Below are positions 18,279 through 26,738 of a stretch of 64,000 nucleotides of DNA, one piece after another. The notes below the pieces were generated by a model. The model saw only the letters and a program-made list of their open reading frames with translations. It had not been told where the DNA came from and ran no database searches. The translations under genes and the position numbers were made by a program. The stretch comes from Streptococcus australis (GTDB taxonomy: Bacteria > Bacillota > Bacilli > Lactobacillales > Streptococcaceae), in contig NZ_RJPZ01000004.1 of the NCBI RefSeq assembly GCF_003943615.1, forward strand, positions 124,001 through 188,000. The letters run 5' to 3'. Each line of letters begins with the position of its first letter. Position 1 is the stretch's first letter.

Positions 18279-19594
18279 AAGACTTTTCCTCCTTTTTCTT
18301 TGGGCAATTCAATTCGTGTATAAAAGCCATTTTGATTGGCAAATTCGATCCTTCCTCCCAAGATAGAGACCCGCTCTCGCATTTGCTTCAAGCCGTAGCC
18401 GACCTGCAGTTGGTCAAAGCCGACCCCATTATCTTGGAGAATCATGACATAGGCATCTTCCACCAAAAAGGAAATCTTCATGTAGTTGGCATGACCGTGG
18501 CGGACAGAATTGGTCATGGACTCCTGAATCACGCGAAAGACAGTATCCTCCACCATGACATCTAGATCCACCTCATCCCAGTCATAGGTCAGATCGACTT
18601 GTAAGTGGGAAATGGCTTGGTATTCGTGAACCAATTTCAAAACTGCATCCCTCAAGGTATGATCCTCCAGGGCACCTGGTCGCAGCTTGTTCAAAGAGCC
18701 CCGGACGTCCTTGATTCCATCTCGTACAACCGTAGAGACCGATTGCAACTGGGTCTTGGCACGACCAGGATCAATATCAATCAGAACCCCAACCGCATCA
18801 ATCCCTGCAGAAATGCCCGTCAAGGCATGGCCCAGAGTATCGTGAATCTCTCGTGCGATCCGCTTGCGCTCCCGGTCCTCCGCAATTTTTTCCGAAAGGG
18901 CCATGTAGCTATTTAATTCCGTATTGACTTGCGATACCATTTCTAACTCTTTTTCGATTCGATGGTGCTCTGCTACTACCGATAAAATGTAAAAGAGAAG
19001 AGAAATAATAAAGACAACCATATTTAAGGAAGCTAGCGCATTTTTAGCGAATAAGATGAGCATCCGAATCGATGAAGGATAGAAGGCGATATAGGTATCT
19101 AGCGACGGCAACTGCACGACGAGAGAGAGGATGTCATAGTTGGTCACAAGGAGGACAATGAAACTCAGAAGGATAAAGGCAAACCAGTAGCGCCTGTCCT
19201 TGGAACTACTAAACTCTTTAGAACCGTAAAAGATATCAGCAAATACCAAGAGGATGATCCCATTGTAGGAGAAGCTGAGGGACATCATGACGCCTAACAT
19301 CAGTAAAATTTCTAGAATATTCCACTTGTCAAAAACTGACCACTCCTGTGTCCCCGGGCGCATCCGATAAAATGTAATAAGAAGAATCCCTCCAAAGAGG
19401 AGGATGGAAATCCAAAAGTTCTGAGCTGGGGAACTCGGTATTTCTCTTAATTGTTCCAATAATTGATAGCCTTGCCCCTTGGCAATGATGTAATTGGTCG
19501 CATGCAAGTAGAGGGAACTGCTAAATAAGATGGCGATAAAATTAATGATTTTTAGCAAAATCAAACTATAACGAATGCCACGAAGTTTGGTCAT
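18275..19594 (-). CDS. levS: sensor histidine kinase LevS-like (HisKA_3)
   Basis: 439 residues from the ATG at 19594, which overlaps the stop of the preceding gene (TAATGA arrangement); the frame stays open to a GTG three codons earlier. Five to six hydrophobic segments fill the first 205 residues. A coiled-coil-like linker and the dimerisation/phospho-acceptor block follow (AREIHDTLGHALTG, His about 251), then an ATPase domain (QESMTNSVRHGHA, DNGVGF, GYGLKQMRERV). There is little extracellular loop, which fits signal input from the two membrane-tethered sugar-binding partners. Confidence 0.86.
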   Translation of the reverse strand: MTKLRGIRYSLILLKIINFIAILFSSSLYLHATNYIIAKGQGYQLLEQLREIPSSPAQNFWISILLFGGILLITFYRMRPGTQEWSVFDKWNILEILLMLGVMMSLSFSYNGIILLVFADIFYGSKEFSSSKDRRYWFAFILLSFIVLLVTNYDILSLVVQLPSLDTYIAFYPSSIRMLILFAKNALASLNMVVFIISLLFYILSVVAEHHRIEKELEMVSQVNTELNSYMALSEKIAEDRERKRIAREIHDTLGHALTGISAGIDAVGVLIDIDPGRAKTQLQSVSTVVRDGIKDVRGSLNKLRPGALEDHTLRDAVLKLVHEYQAISHLQVDLTYDWDEVDLDVMVEDTVFRVIQESMTNSVRHGHANYMKISFLVEDAYVMILQDNGVGFDQLQVGYGLKQMRERVSILGGRIEFANQNGFYTRIELPKEKGGKVL

Positions 19595-20580
19595 TACTGC
19601 CACCCGTTGACATCGTATCGGTCAACATTATCCTTATCAATCATCTCTACTGGAATCTTATATTGTTCCTTGTAGGGTTTTCCTGTCCTCATGCACTCAA
19701 TTACTTGCATCACCTGTCTCCCCATTTTAAGAGGAGATTGGGCAACCGTCCCTTCGATATCATCCGTCGTCGAGAGCAAAACTTTCATATCTGGAGAGCC
19801 ATCGATTCCATAGATAGAAATCGGCTGAGCTAATTGGTTTTCCTTGATGGCCGCTAGGGCTCCGATAGCTGCCCGATCATTTAAGGCCACGACCGTATCA
19901 AATACCAGACCATCCTGAATGACCTGGGAAACAGCTGGTAAGGCCAATTCCGTTTGACCACGGGTCTCTTCTCTCCCAACAACCTGATAGGCAGGATCCG
20001 ACTGAATGGTATCTAAGAACCCTTGGATCCGTTGCTCTGCCGATACCGTCCCCTTATGCTCTAAGAGTAGGATCTTCGCCTCATTTTTCTGCTTCATCAG
20101 GCGCTGGGCGACCAAGACCCCGGCTTGGTAATTATCCGACACCACACTGGCATCCACCGTGAAATGGCTGAGCTGACTATCCACTGCAATGATTTTAATC
20201 CCTGCCTCTCGAGCTCGCTTCAGGGAAGCAATGATTTTAGGGCTATCTCCTTTGACGGGGTTAATCACAATCACATTAACCTTTTGTTGACGAAAATAAT
20301 CTATTTGCTGACTTTGTTTTTCCTCGTCCAATTCTGGATTACGAACTAGAAGCAAATCCCCTTTTTCGTCAGCCACTCGTTCAATCTCTGCATTCAGTGT
20401 TTGGTAGAATTCATTGTTCATGGTCATGTAGGTCACACCAATCCGCATCTGCCCTTTTACCGGTTTTAGTTGGCTAGCATTCAAATAGATGACCACTACC
20501 ACAAAAACCAGGCTCCAAAATATCGTATAGATCACCACTCGATTGTGTTTCTTTTGAACAGCTTCCTCTTCTAACCCCAT
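19594..20580 (-). CDS. levT: membrane-anchored ribose-binding-like sugar sensor
   Basis: 328 residues. One N-terminal helix (about 15-34) anchors a periplasmic-binding fold of the RbsB/LacI type: RIGVTYMTMNNEFYQTLNAEI, VIVINPVKGD, IKIIAVDSQL, SIYGIDGSPDMK. It lacks a lipobox and any permease partner. It is first in a four-gene overlapping operon with kinase, regulator and a second sugar-binding protein, the composition of S. mutans levQRST. It probably reports extracellular sugar (fructose/mannose class) to LevS. GGAG lies close before the ATG. Confidence 0.82.
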   Translation of the reverse strand: MGLEEEAVQKKHNRVVIYTIFWSLVFVVVVIYLNASQLKPVKGQMRIGVTYMTMNNEFYQTLNAEIERVADEKGDLLLVRNPELDEEKQSQQIDYFRQQKVNVIVINPVKGDSPKIIASLKRAREAGIKIIAVDSQLSHFTVDASVVSDNYQAGVLVAQRLMKQKNEAKILLLEHKGTVSAEQRIQGFLDTIQSDPAYQVVGREETRGQTELALPAVSQVIQDGLVFDTVVALNDRAAIGALAAIKENQLAQPISIYGIDGSPDMKVLLSTTDDIEGTVAQSPLKMGRQVMQVIECMRTGKPYKEQYKIPVEMIDKDNVDRYDVNGWQ

Positions 20581-20649
20581 CTCTTCTCCTCTTAAAATAA
20601 CGAACCATTTTACTATATAAAGATTTTTTGTTCGTATTTAATACCTTGT

Positions 20650-20655
20650 ATTATA
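20650..20655 (-). promoter_or_regulatory. -10 box for the levTSRQ operon
   Basis: TATAAT on the minus strand about 70 bases before the levT start. The -35 is poor (TTCAAG at 17-18 bases). Confidence 0.35.
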
Positions 20656-20765
20656 GCATTTTTTATCAAGAGCTTGAAGGTCTTTCAGAAATGAATGCGT
20701 TTTACTCATAAATCCATATGATGACTTACCCCTGCAACTTCCGTGAGAAGTTTCGAAAAAGAAAA

Positions 20766-20799
20766 AACGACACAGCTGGTCAGCTGCACCGTTCTCTTC
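20766..20799 (-). terminator. terminator after ssbB
   Basis: On the minus strand ACGGTGCAGCT and AGCTGTGTCGT pair with small mismatches and are followed by TTTTTTC, just behind the ssbB stop. Confidence 0.6.
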
Positions 20800-20801
20800 A
20801 G

Positions 20802-21197
20802 TTAAAAGGGAAGCTCTTCCTCTTCCAGGATAAGATCCGCTAAATCTCCTCCTGCTCCATTAGCCCGCATCGCTCGTTGAGCACGACTTTCTAAGAGCTG
20901 GAAGCCTTGACAGAGTACCTCTGTCACATATTGGGTCGTTCCATTCTTCTCATAGCGTCTGGTTCGAAGCTCACCGTCCACAGAGACCAAGCTCCCTTTA
21001 TTGGCATAGGAGACAAGGGTCTCTGCTAATTTCCCCCAGACCACTAGGGTGATAAAGTCCGCCTCCCGCTCGCCATTTTGATCCTTATAACGACGATTGA
21101 CAGCCAGGGTCGCACGCGCAACGGACTTGTCCGTACTGGTCTTATGAAGCTCTGGGTCAGCCACAAGGCGCCCGATTAAAATTACTTTATTATACAT
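20802..21197 (-). CDS. ssbB: single-stranded DNA-binding protein SsbB, competence-induced
   Basis: 131 residues, the length of the short competence-specific SsbB, not the longer housekeeping Ssb. The OB-fold N-terminus is MYNKVILIGRLVADPELHKT, and the acidic C-terminal tip ends EEEELPF, which docks partner proteins. It coats incoming single-stranded DNA during transformation. A ComX-type box lies about 20 bases before the start, as expected for a late competence gene. It is transcribed alone, between the lev block and a structured repeat. Confidence 0.93.
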   Translation of the reverse strand: MYNKVILIGRLVADPELHKTSTDKSVARATLAVNRRYKDQNGEREADFITLVVWGKLAETLVSYANKGSLVSVDGELRTRRYEKNGTTQYVTEVLCQGFQLLESRAQRAMRANGAGGDLADLILEEEELPF

Positions 21198-21218
21198 ATT
21201 TCTTCCTCCTACTTATAT

Positions 21219-21226
21219 AATTCGTA
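21219..21226 (-). promoter_or_regulatory. ComX (SigX) cin-box for ssbB
   Basis: TACGAATT on the minus strand matches the streptococcal cin-box TACGAATA at seven of eight positions. It sits in CTACGAATTATATA, whose core CGAATTATATA is shared exactly with the region before comGA. Confidence 0.8.
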
Positions 21227-21255
21227 GTTTTTTAGCCATTTGGAGAAAGAAAATA

Positions 21256-21436
21256 AAAAAGAGGCTGGGACAAAAGTCCTAGCCTCTCAATTGTCTTTGG
21301 ATTATCGAGCAAGACGCAGTGGTTGAGTGGGCTCTACTACGCTGATTTCATCAGCTTTTACAGCCCTACTCAACTGTGCGGAGGTGGGACGACGAAATCG
21401 AATTCTAACGAATTACCGATTTCTGTCCCACTCTCT
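21256..21436 (-). repeat. ~180-bp structured intergenic repeat, copy 2 (inverted)
   Basis: Reverse-complement copy of 4284-4461, differing at a handful of bases, mostly in the linker before the last hairpin. It starts at the ytpR stop codon and ends in a GAGGCT.../...AGCCTC terminator with T's on the minus strand. As with copy 1, it lies directly after a stop codon in the gene's direction, so it would act as that gene's terminator. Confidence 0.9.
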
Positions 21437-22062
21437 TATCCTTGCCAGTGACGGGCAGGGTCAAAGGGAGTTCCCACCTCTTCTGTATCTTGCAATTCGA
21501 TAATACCACGTTTTTGTGGAGCATTTGGCAAGTGCAATTCGCGTGGACTACACATCATGCCAAAGCTCTTTTCTCCACGAAGGGCTCCTGGGAAAATCAA
21601 GCTGCCATCTGGCATCATGGCACCTGGAAGAGCCACAATCGTCTTGAGACCTTCACGCGCATTTGGTGCACCTGCTACGATTTGAACTGTCTTGTCTGAT
21701 CCGACAGCCACTTGGCAGATGTTGAGGTGGTCACTATCTGGATGAGCCACCATTTCTACGATTTGCCCCACGACAAACTTAGGCTCCTTGTCATTGACCA
21801 AGACCTCTGCAAATCCTTCCGCTTGCAACTCTTGATTGAGACGTGCAACTTGCTCATCACTCAAGAAAATTTGCCCCTTGCCATCAAGTGCAAAGAAAGC
21901 CGAAGCCTCAAAAATATTCCAGGCCACTGTTTCTTGCTTGTCTTCACGGTAGACACGGGCTACTTTGCCCTTGCGCTCTACTGCTAATTTGGCATCCCCA
22001 CTGTTTTTCAAGGTGAGCATTAAGACATCGCCGACTTGTTCTCTATTATAGGTTACAATCAT
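21436..22062 (-). CDS. ytpR: YtpR-like tRNA-binding-domain protein
   Basis: 208 residues. An N-terminal DUF4479-like region (about 1-95) is followed by an EMAP/PheT-type tRNA-binding OB domain (about 95-205) with VAHPDSDHLNICQV, IVAGAPNAREG and GMMCSPREL. Stand-alone proteins of this kind occur in many Firmicutes and are homologous to the N-terminal part of phenylalanyl-tRNA synthetase beta chains; their cellular role is not settled. It is the last gene of an operon with a thioredoxin-like protein and a DUF4651 protein. Confidence 0.88.
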   Translation of the reverse strand: MIVTYNREQVGDVLMLTLKNSGDAKLAVERKGKVARVYREDKQETVAWNIFEASAFFALDGKGQIFLSDEQVARLNQELQAEGFAEVLVNDKEPKFVVGQIVEMVAHPDSDHLNICQVAVGSDKTVQIVAGAPNAREGLKTIVALPGAMMPDGSLIFPGALRGEKSFGMMCSPRELHLPNAPQKRGIIELQDTEEVGTPFDPARHWQG

Positions 22063-22075
22063 TTTTCTCTTTCTC

Positions 22076-22393
22076 CTACTTCCATTCTGCTAAAAATTCT
22101 GAAATCTGAGTCTTGGTTTTACGGTCGCGATTGACGAAACGACCCAGTTCCCGATCCTTGTCTAGGACCACTAGACTCGGAATGCCATAGATATCCCAAA
22201 GCTTAGCCAGGTCTAGATACTGGTCGCGATCGACCAAAACGAAGGTAAATCCAGGGTTTTCCGCTTCAATCTCTGGCAAAAAGGGCTGGATATACCGGCA
22301 ATCGCCACACCAATCCGCTGAAAAGAAGAAAACCTTCTTTCCTTCTTGCTCGACGTAGCTGGCTAATTCCTCTAAAGACTGTGGTATGATCAT
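22076..22393 (-). CDS. thioredoxin-family protein (YtpP-like)
   Basis: 105 residues forming a minimal thioredoxin fold with the redox-active pair in SADWCGDCRY, in place of the usual WCGPC, and a cis-Pro in YGIPSLVVL. No signal peptide, so cytoplasmic. It overlaps the DUF4651 gene by four bases and precedes ytpR by 13, so the three are co-translated. A role in thiol exchange, possibly bacillithiol-type or general disulfide reduction, is inferred from fold and motif only. Confidence 0.88.
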   Translation of the reverse strand: MIIPQSLEELASYVEQEGKKVFFFSADWCGDCRYIQPFLPEIEAENPGFTFVLVDRDQYLDLAKLWDIYGIPSLVVLDKDRELGRFVNRDRKTKTQISEFLAEWK

Positions 22394-22680
22394 AGTTTTT
22401 CCTCTTCATACTGAAGAAGGCCTTCTTCATAGACAAAGCGATAGTGGCGCTCATCCTCAAATACGAGCCCTCCTACCAGACGTTCTTCGCTTGATTCATA
22501 GAGTTCCACATAAAGGGTCGCAATTTTTCCCATATTCTCCATCTGCTCACGGACTTCTGCGACTAACTCTTCTTGCGTCCGCAGACGTTTTTGATCTTTG
22601 GCAATTTTATAGGCCCCAAGGGCAAGAGCACTTGCACTAGCTGCTGCAAGGCTGGATAAAATGATTTTTTTAGCTTTCAT
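22390..22680 (-). CDS. DUF4651-family protein
   Basis: 96 residues. A short hydrophobic N-terminal segment (about 6-24, KKIILSSLAAASASALALGA) could be a membrane anchor, followed by a charged helix and a small beta-rich end (GLVFEDERHYRFVYEEGLLQYEEEKL). It resembles streptococcal DUF4651 proteins found in the same place between pepA and the thioredoxin gene. Function unknown. Its start lies only seven bases after a strong -10 box, so its mRNA may have no leader. Confidence 0.8.
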   Translation of the reverse strand: MKAKKIILSSLAAASASALALGAYKIAKDQKRLRTQEELVAEVREQMENMGKIATLYVELYESSEERLVGGLVFEDERHYRFVYEEGLLQYEEEKL

Positions 22681-22687
22681 ACCTCAT

Positions 22688-22716
22688 ATTGTAACACAAA
22701 ATACAAGCTGGGACAA
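22688..22716 (-). promoter_or_regulatory. promoter of the DUF4651-thioredoxin-ytpR operon
   Basis: TTGTCC (22711-22716), exactly 17 bases, then TACAAT (22688-22693) on the minus strand. The ATG begins seven bases after the -10, placing the expected transcription start at or next to the start codon. Confidence 0.7.
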
Positions 22717-22827
22717 CGAAAGGAGAATACTGCTACCAACAATTACGATCTGCTCTCATCCCCTTCAACTGCCACTACCATCTCGACTAAAAAAGTGATA
22801 AAATAACAATCAGAAAGAAGGTAACTT

Positions 22828-23892
22828 ATGACTGATTTATTTTCTAAAATCAAAGAAGTAACAGAACTTCCTGCTATCTCTGGCCACGAAGCGCCTGTTC
22901 GCGATTATCTACGCAAGCAGATCACCCCACATGTGAATGAAGTGGTCACAGACGGCTTGGGAAGCATTTTTGGAGTGCGCCACTCAGAAGTGGCTCACGC
23001 TCCTCGCATCATGGTCGCAGGCCATATGGATGAAGTTGGCTTTATGGTCAGTGAGATCAAGGCAGACGGCACCTTCCGCGTGGTTGAAATCGGTGGTTGG
23101 AACCCTATGGTGGTCAGCAGCCAACGTTTCACCCTTTTGACCCGCGATGGCCATTCCTACCCTGTCATTTCTGGATCTGTTCCTCCGCATTTGACGCGTG
23201 GCGCAAACGGTCCTGCTCTTCCAGCAATCGGGGATATTGTCTTTGATGGTGGCTTTGCCAACAAAGAAGAAGCCGAGAGCTTCGGAATCCGTCCAGGCGA
23301 CACTTTGGTCCCTGAAAGCACTGCAATCTTAACAGCCAATCAGAAAAACATCATCTCCAAAGCTTGGGATAACCGTTATGGGGTCTTGATGGTCAGCGAA
23401 TTGGCACAAGCCCTCTCTGGACAAGCCCTAGCAAACGAGCTCTATGTCGGAGCGACTGTCCAAGAAGAAGTCGGACTGCGTGGTGCAGGGACTTCTGTGA
23501 CCAAGTTTGATCCAGAAATTTTCCTGGCTGTTGACTGTTCTCCAGCTGCAGATGTCTACGGAGGCCAAGGGGCAATCGGTGAGGGTACCCTCCTTCGTTT
23601 CTTTGACCCAGGTCATCTCATGTTGCCAAATATGAAGGACTTCCTCCTAACCACTGCTGAAGAAGCGGGTATCAAGTACCAATACTACTGTGGAAAAGGC
23701 GGAACGGATGCTGGAGTGGCCCACTTACGAAGTGGTGGAGTGCCATCTACAACCATCGGAGTCTGCGCGCGCTACATCCACTCTCACCAAACCCTCTACG
23801 CTATGGATGACTTCCTTCAAGCCCAAGCCTTCCTTCAAGCCTTGGTTCAAAAATTGGATCGTTCAACCGTTGATTTAATTAAGAATTATTAA
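22828..23892 (+). CDS. pepA: glutamyl aminopeptidase PepA (M42 family)
   Basis: A 354-residue cytoplasmic metallo-aminopeptidase that releases N-terminal Glu/Asp (and some other residues) from peptides. M42 hallmarks are present: the metal-ligand region MVAGHMDEVGFMV, the catalytic-metal segment AWDNRYG, catalytic Glu pair in QEEVGLRGAG, AVDCSPAAD, and the last ligand region RYIHSHQTLY. Length is normal. AAGAAGG precedes the start. It is divergent from the DUF4651 operon and followed by its own terminator. In lactic acid bacteria such enzymes support growth on peptides. Confidence 0.94.
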   Translation: MTDLFSKIKEVTELPAISGHEAPVRDYLRKQITPHVNEVVTDGLGSIFGVRHSEVAHAPRIMVAGHMDEVGFMVSEIKADGTFRVVEIGGWNPMVVSSQRFTLLTRDGHSYPVISGSVPPHLTRGANGPALPAIGDIVFDGGFANKEEAESFGIRPGDTLVPESTAILTANQKNIISKAWDNRYGVLMVSELAQALSGQALANELYVGATVQEEVGLRGAGTSVTKFDPEIFLAVDCSPAADVYGGQGAIGEGTLLRFFDPGHLMLPNMKDFLLTTAEEAGIKYQYYCGKGGTDAGVAHLRSGGVPSTTIGVCARYIHSHQTLYAMDDFLQAQAFLQALVQKLDRSTVDLIKNY

Positions 23893-23915
23893 TATTTTTC
23901 CAAAATAATTGTTTT

Positions 23916-23939
23916 AAACCCCCATTTTGGGGTTTTTTT
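23916..23939 (+). terminator. terminator after pepA
   Basis: AAACCCCC, a short T-rich loop, GGGGTTT and a T-run. The -10 of the next promoter begins three bases later. Confidence 0.88.
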
Positions 23940-23947
23940 GATATAAT
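23939..23947 (+). promoter_or_regulatory. extended -10 promoter of the DUF1846 gene
   Basis: TGATATAAT is a perfect extended -10. It directly abuts the T-run of the pepA terminator and leaves a leader of about 95 bases. Confidence 0.7.
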
Positions 23948-23953
23948 ACTGAA

Positions 23954-24050
23954 TGAATATTGCAACGGGTGTTCTTTTGCACTCCCCTTTTCTTATATGA
24001 AAGGCGGAGTACCGCTAAAGATCACCCTCGCTTCTTTATTGGAGGTTTAA
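23954..24050 (+). promoter_or_regulatory. structured leader of the DUF1846 gene, possible riboswitch or translational control
   Basis: GGGTG (23967-23971) can pair with CACCC (24023-24027), closing a domain. Inside it GCGG/CCGC form a tight hairpin (24004-24015), and ACTCC (23981-23985) can pair with GGAGT (24006-24010), competing with that hairpin. CCTC (24026-24029) can alternatively pair with the ribosome site GGAGG (24041-24045). Mutually exclusive pairings ending at the ribosome site are typical of a translational switch. No known riboswitch class was recognised. Confidence 0.45.
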
Positions 24051-25535
24051 ATGAAGAAACAAGCTTTTAGTTCCGAAAAGTATTTGAATTTGCAACGCGA
24101 TCACATCCTCGAGCGCATCAACCAGTTTGATGGCAAGCTCTACCTAGAGTTTGGTGGAAAAATGTTGGAAGATTTCCACGCTGCTCGTGTCCTGCCTGGT
24201 TATGAACCAGATAACAAAATCAAGCTTCTCCAAGAACTTCGTGACCAAGTGGAGATTGTTATTGCTATTAATGCCAATAACATCGAGCATTCAAAAGCAC
24301 GTGGTGACCTAGGAATCTCTTATGACCAAGAGGTCTTCCGCTTAATCGATAAATTCAACGAATTGGGCATCTACGTCGGTTCTGTCGTTGTCACTCAGTA
24401 TGCTGGCCAACCAGCCGCAGATGTTTTCCGTAAACAGTTGGAAAAGAATGGCATCGCCTCTTACCTCCACTACCCAATCAAGGGCTACCCAACGGATATG
24501 GATCACATCATTTCTCCTGAGGGAATGGGGAAAAACGACTACATTCAGACTAGCCGCAACCTCGTTGTCGTGACAGCTCCTGGTCCTGGTTCTGGTAAAT
24601 TGGCTACTTGCATGTCCAATATGTACCATGACCAACTGAATGGCATCAAATCTGGTTATGCTAAGTTTGAGACGTTCCCAGTTTGGAACTTGCCATTGCA
24701 CCACCCAGTGAATTTGGCCTATGAAGCAGCGACAGCTGACCTAGACGATGTCAATATGATTGACCCATTCCACCTCCAAACCTATGGCGAAACAACGGTC
24801 AACTACAACCGAGATATCGAAATCTTTCCTGTCTTGAAGCGGATGTTGGAACGCATCCTCGGAGAATCTCCTTACGCTTCCCCAACGGATATGGGGGTAA
24901 ACATGGTCGGCTTTGCCATCGTGGACAATGATGCGGCAATTGAAGCCTCTAAGCAAGAAATTATCCGCCGTTACTACCAAACCATTCTGGATGTGAAAGC
25001 AGAGCGTGTCGGAAACGGAGCTATTAAGAAAATTGAACTCTTGATGAATGACTTAGGAATTTCACCAAAAGACCGCCAAGTCACCGTCCTTGCCCGTCAA
25101 AAAGAGGAAGAAACCGGTGAACCTGCCTTGGCCCTGGAATTGCCGAACGGAGAAACCGTGACAGGTAAGACTTCTGACTTATTTGGTCCAACGGCAGCTG
25201 TTCTCATCAACGCCATCAAGAAATTGGCCCATATTGATAAAGAAACCAAGTTGATTGAGCCAGAATATGTGAAACCAATCCAAGGCTTGAAGATCAACCA
25301 CTTGGGCAGTCGCAACCCTCGCCTCCACTCAAATGAAATCCTCATCGCCCTCGCCATTACCGCCATGAACCATCCAGAGGCAAATCTTGCCATGCAAGAA
25401 TTGGGTCGATTGAAAGGGAGCGAAGCCCATTCAACAGTCATGTTGACAGACGAAGATAAGAACGTTCTTCGCAAACTGGGCATTCATGTGACCATGGATC
25501 CAGTTTACCAATACGATCGCTTGTACCGCAAATAA
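24051..25535 (+). CDS. DUF1846 domain-containing protein
   Basis: A 494-residue soluble protein covering the full DUF1846 family length. Recognisable blocks: [32 protein letters not shown] helix, [15 protein letters not shown] near residue 180 (a glycine-rich loop resembling a phosphate-binding turn) and [17 protein letters not shown]. Found widely in Firmicutes, with solved structures but no agreed biochemical role that I can state. It is expressed alone from a promoter with a structured leader and has a bidirectional terminator behind it. The strong ribosome site is GGAGG. Confidence 0.88.
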   Translation: MKKQAFSSEKYLNLQRDHILERINQFDGKLYLEFGGKMLEDFHAARVLPGYEPDNKIKLLQELRDQVEIVIAINANNIEHSKARGDLGISYDQEVFRLIDKFNELGIYVGSVVVTQYAGQPAADVFRKQLEKNGIASYLHYPIKGYPTDMDHIISPEGMGKNDYIQTSRNLVVVTAPGPGSGKLATCMSNMYHDQLNGIKSGYAKFETFPVWNLPLHHPVNLAYEAATADLDDVNMIDPFHLQTYGETTVNYNRDIEIFPVLKRMLERILGESPYASPTDMGVNMVGFAIVDNDAAIEASKQEIIRRYYQTILDVKAERVGNGAIKKIELLMNDLGISPKDRQVTVLARQKEEETGEPALALELPNGETVTGKTSDLFGPTAAVLINAIKKLAHIDKETKLIEPEYVKPIQGLKINHLGSRNPRLHSNEILIALAITAMNHPEANLAMQELGRLKGSEAHSTVMLTDEDKNVLRKLGIHVTMDPVYQYDRLYRK

Positions 25536-25575
25536 AGAAAAGCAAGGCTAGACCGTTGGTCCTAGCTCCATATAC

Positions 25576-25622
25576 AAAAAATCCCCTGAGTGCCTGAACC
25601 AGTTGGCACCCAGGGGATTTTT
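25576..25622. terminator. bidirectional terminator between the DUF1846 gene and a small membrane gene
   Basis: AAAAAATCCCCTGAGTGCC and GGCACCCAGGGGATTTTT form a long stem flanked by A's on one side and T's on the other, so it can serve both convergent genes. A weaker hairpin (GGCTAGACC...GGTCCTAGC) precedes it. Confidence 0.9.
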
Positions 25623-25644
25623 CATAGTTTAATTGAATGGAAAA

Positions 25645-25800
25645 TTACCTCTCCTTAAAAAGATAGAGGCCCACAATCAGTATCGGGACAAGGAGAAGGG
25701 GATACACTTCTTTTGGCAGTAAGTCCGTTTCCAAACTCAACCAAAGGAAAAAAACAGCCAAGACAATCGCGATCAACCATTTTACAAGATAAGATTTCAT
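25645..25800 (-). CDS. 51-residue membrane protein, unknown function
   Basis: Starts MKSYLVKWLIAIVLAVFFLW, with one hydrophobic segment (about 8-22), a short polar turn (ETDLLPKEVY) and a second segment (about 33-48), ending in LFKER. GGAGGG lies six bases before the ATG. Residue composition and the two-helix hairpin argue for a real gene; longer open frames on the same strand here lack a ribosome site and read as non-protein-like. No family recognised. It is convergent with the DUF1846 gene and preceded on its strand by the folate operon terminator. Confidence 0.75.
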   Translation of the reverse strand: MKSYLVKWLIAIVLAVFFLWLSLETDLLPKEVYPLLLVPILIVGLYLFKER

Positions 25801-25864
25801 GACGCCCTCCTGCTCCTAATCTATTTACGCATAGTATACTCCTGCTCAATTAACCTGTCAAGGT

Positions 25865-25896
25865 AAAAAAAGTAGTCGACCATTGGATCAACTACC
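25865..25896 (-). terminator. terminator of the folate operon
   Basis: GTAGTTGA and TCGACTAC pair on the minus strand, followed by TTTTTTT. The folBK stop codon lies inside the first arm. Confidence 0.75.
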
Positions 25897-26721
25897 TTTT
25901 GTTTCTTTCACAGCCTCCCACAGTTGTCGGATCTGTTTTCTTTGGACAGGATCCACAAAGTAAGGAGCAATTTCATTTAAGGATTCTAGGACAAATGCCC
26001 GTTCTGCCACATACGGATGAGGGAGAATCAAATCTGGACTATAGAGGATCAAATCCTCCATATAAAGGAGATCCAAATCGATGACCCGTGGTCCCCATTT
26101 GATCTCACGGACCCGACCCATTTCTAGCTCGATTCCTAGCAAGGTCTCAATCAAGTCTTGGGGCGTAAACCAAGTTTCGACCTCTACGACTTGGTTGAGA
26201 AAGCTATCTTGCTCGACCCCTCCCCAAGGTGCTGTCTCAATCTGAGAAGAGGTTTGGAGAATCGTAAGCCCCTTTTCTTCTAGTCTAGATACAGCCGTCG
26301 CCAACTGGTATCCCTTATCGCCCATATTGGTTCCCAAACCAATAAAGGCCCGTCTTTTTTCTCGTTCAATCGTGACCGAACAAGTATCCAAAGGTAGAGG
26401 GACAGGAGCCCAAGGTTTTTTCAACTCAAGTCGAACCTTTCTGACAAAGTCATAGGTCGCAAAAATCTTCTCCACTAGCTGAAAAGCCACTGTCTCAATC
26501 AAATCGATCTTCTCAGCTTGAACCCAGTCTGTCAGTTGCTCAGCTAAGATTCCATAATGGATCGAAGCCGTCAAATCACCCGTCCGCGCCGATTTTGTCA
26601 TCTCGTAATCGACACAGACATCCAGGACAAAACGCTGCCCCAATTCCTTTTCAGCGGAAAAAACACCATGATAGGCATAAATTTCCAAATCTTTGATCCG
26701 TAATTGATCCACGATAGTCAC
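25888..26721 (-). CDS. folK: bifunctional dihydroneopterin aldolase / hydroxymethyldihydropterin pyrophosphokinase
   Basis: 277 residues joining two folate enzymes. Residues about 1-122 are FolB ([19 protein letters not shown], then [16 protein letters not shown]), which splits dihydroneopterin. Residues about 128-277 are FolK ([42 protein letters not shown]), which pyrophosphorylates the pterin product. The fusion corresponds to pneumococcal SulD. It supplies the substrate for FolP, encoded in the same operon. Last of four genes and followed by a terminator overlapping its stop. Confidence 0.93.
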   Translation of the reverse strand: MTIVDQLRIKDLEIYAYHGVFSAEKELGQRFVLDVCVDYEMTKSARTGDLTASIHYGILAEQLTDWVQAEKIDLIETVAFQLVEKIFATYDFVRKVRLELKKPWAPVPLPLDTCSVTIEREKRRAFIGLGTNMGDKGYQLATAVSRLEEKGLTILQTSSQIETAPWGGVEQDSFLNQVVEVETWFTPQDLIETLLGIELEMGRVREIKWGPRVIDLDLLYMEDLILYSPDLILPHPYVAERAFVLESLNEIAPYFVDPVQRKQIRQLWEAVKETKGS

Positions 26722-26738
26722 CTCAGTTCATCTAGGGG

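Noticed and set aside
25655..25849. 64-codon minus-strand frame behind the DUF1846 gene
   Set aside because: It overlaps the 51-codon membrane protein in another frame, has no ribosome site and has a composition (Cys, Pro, Ser) unlike a real protein.
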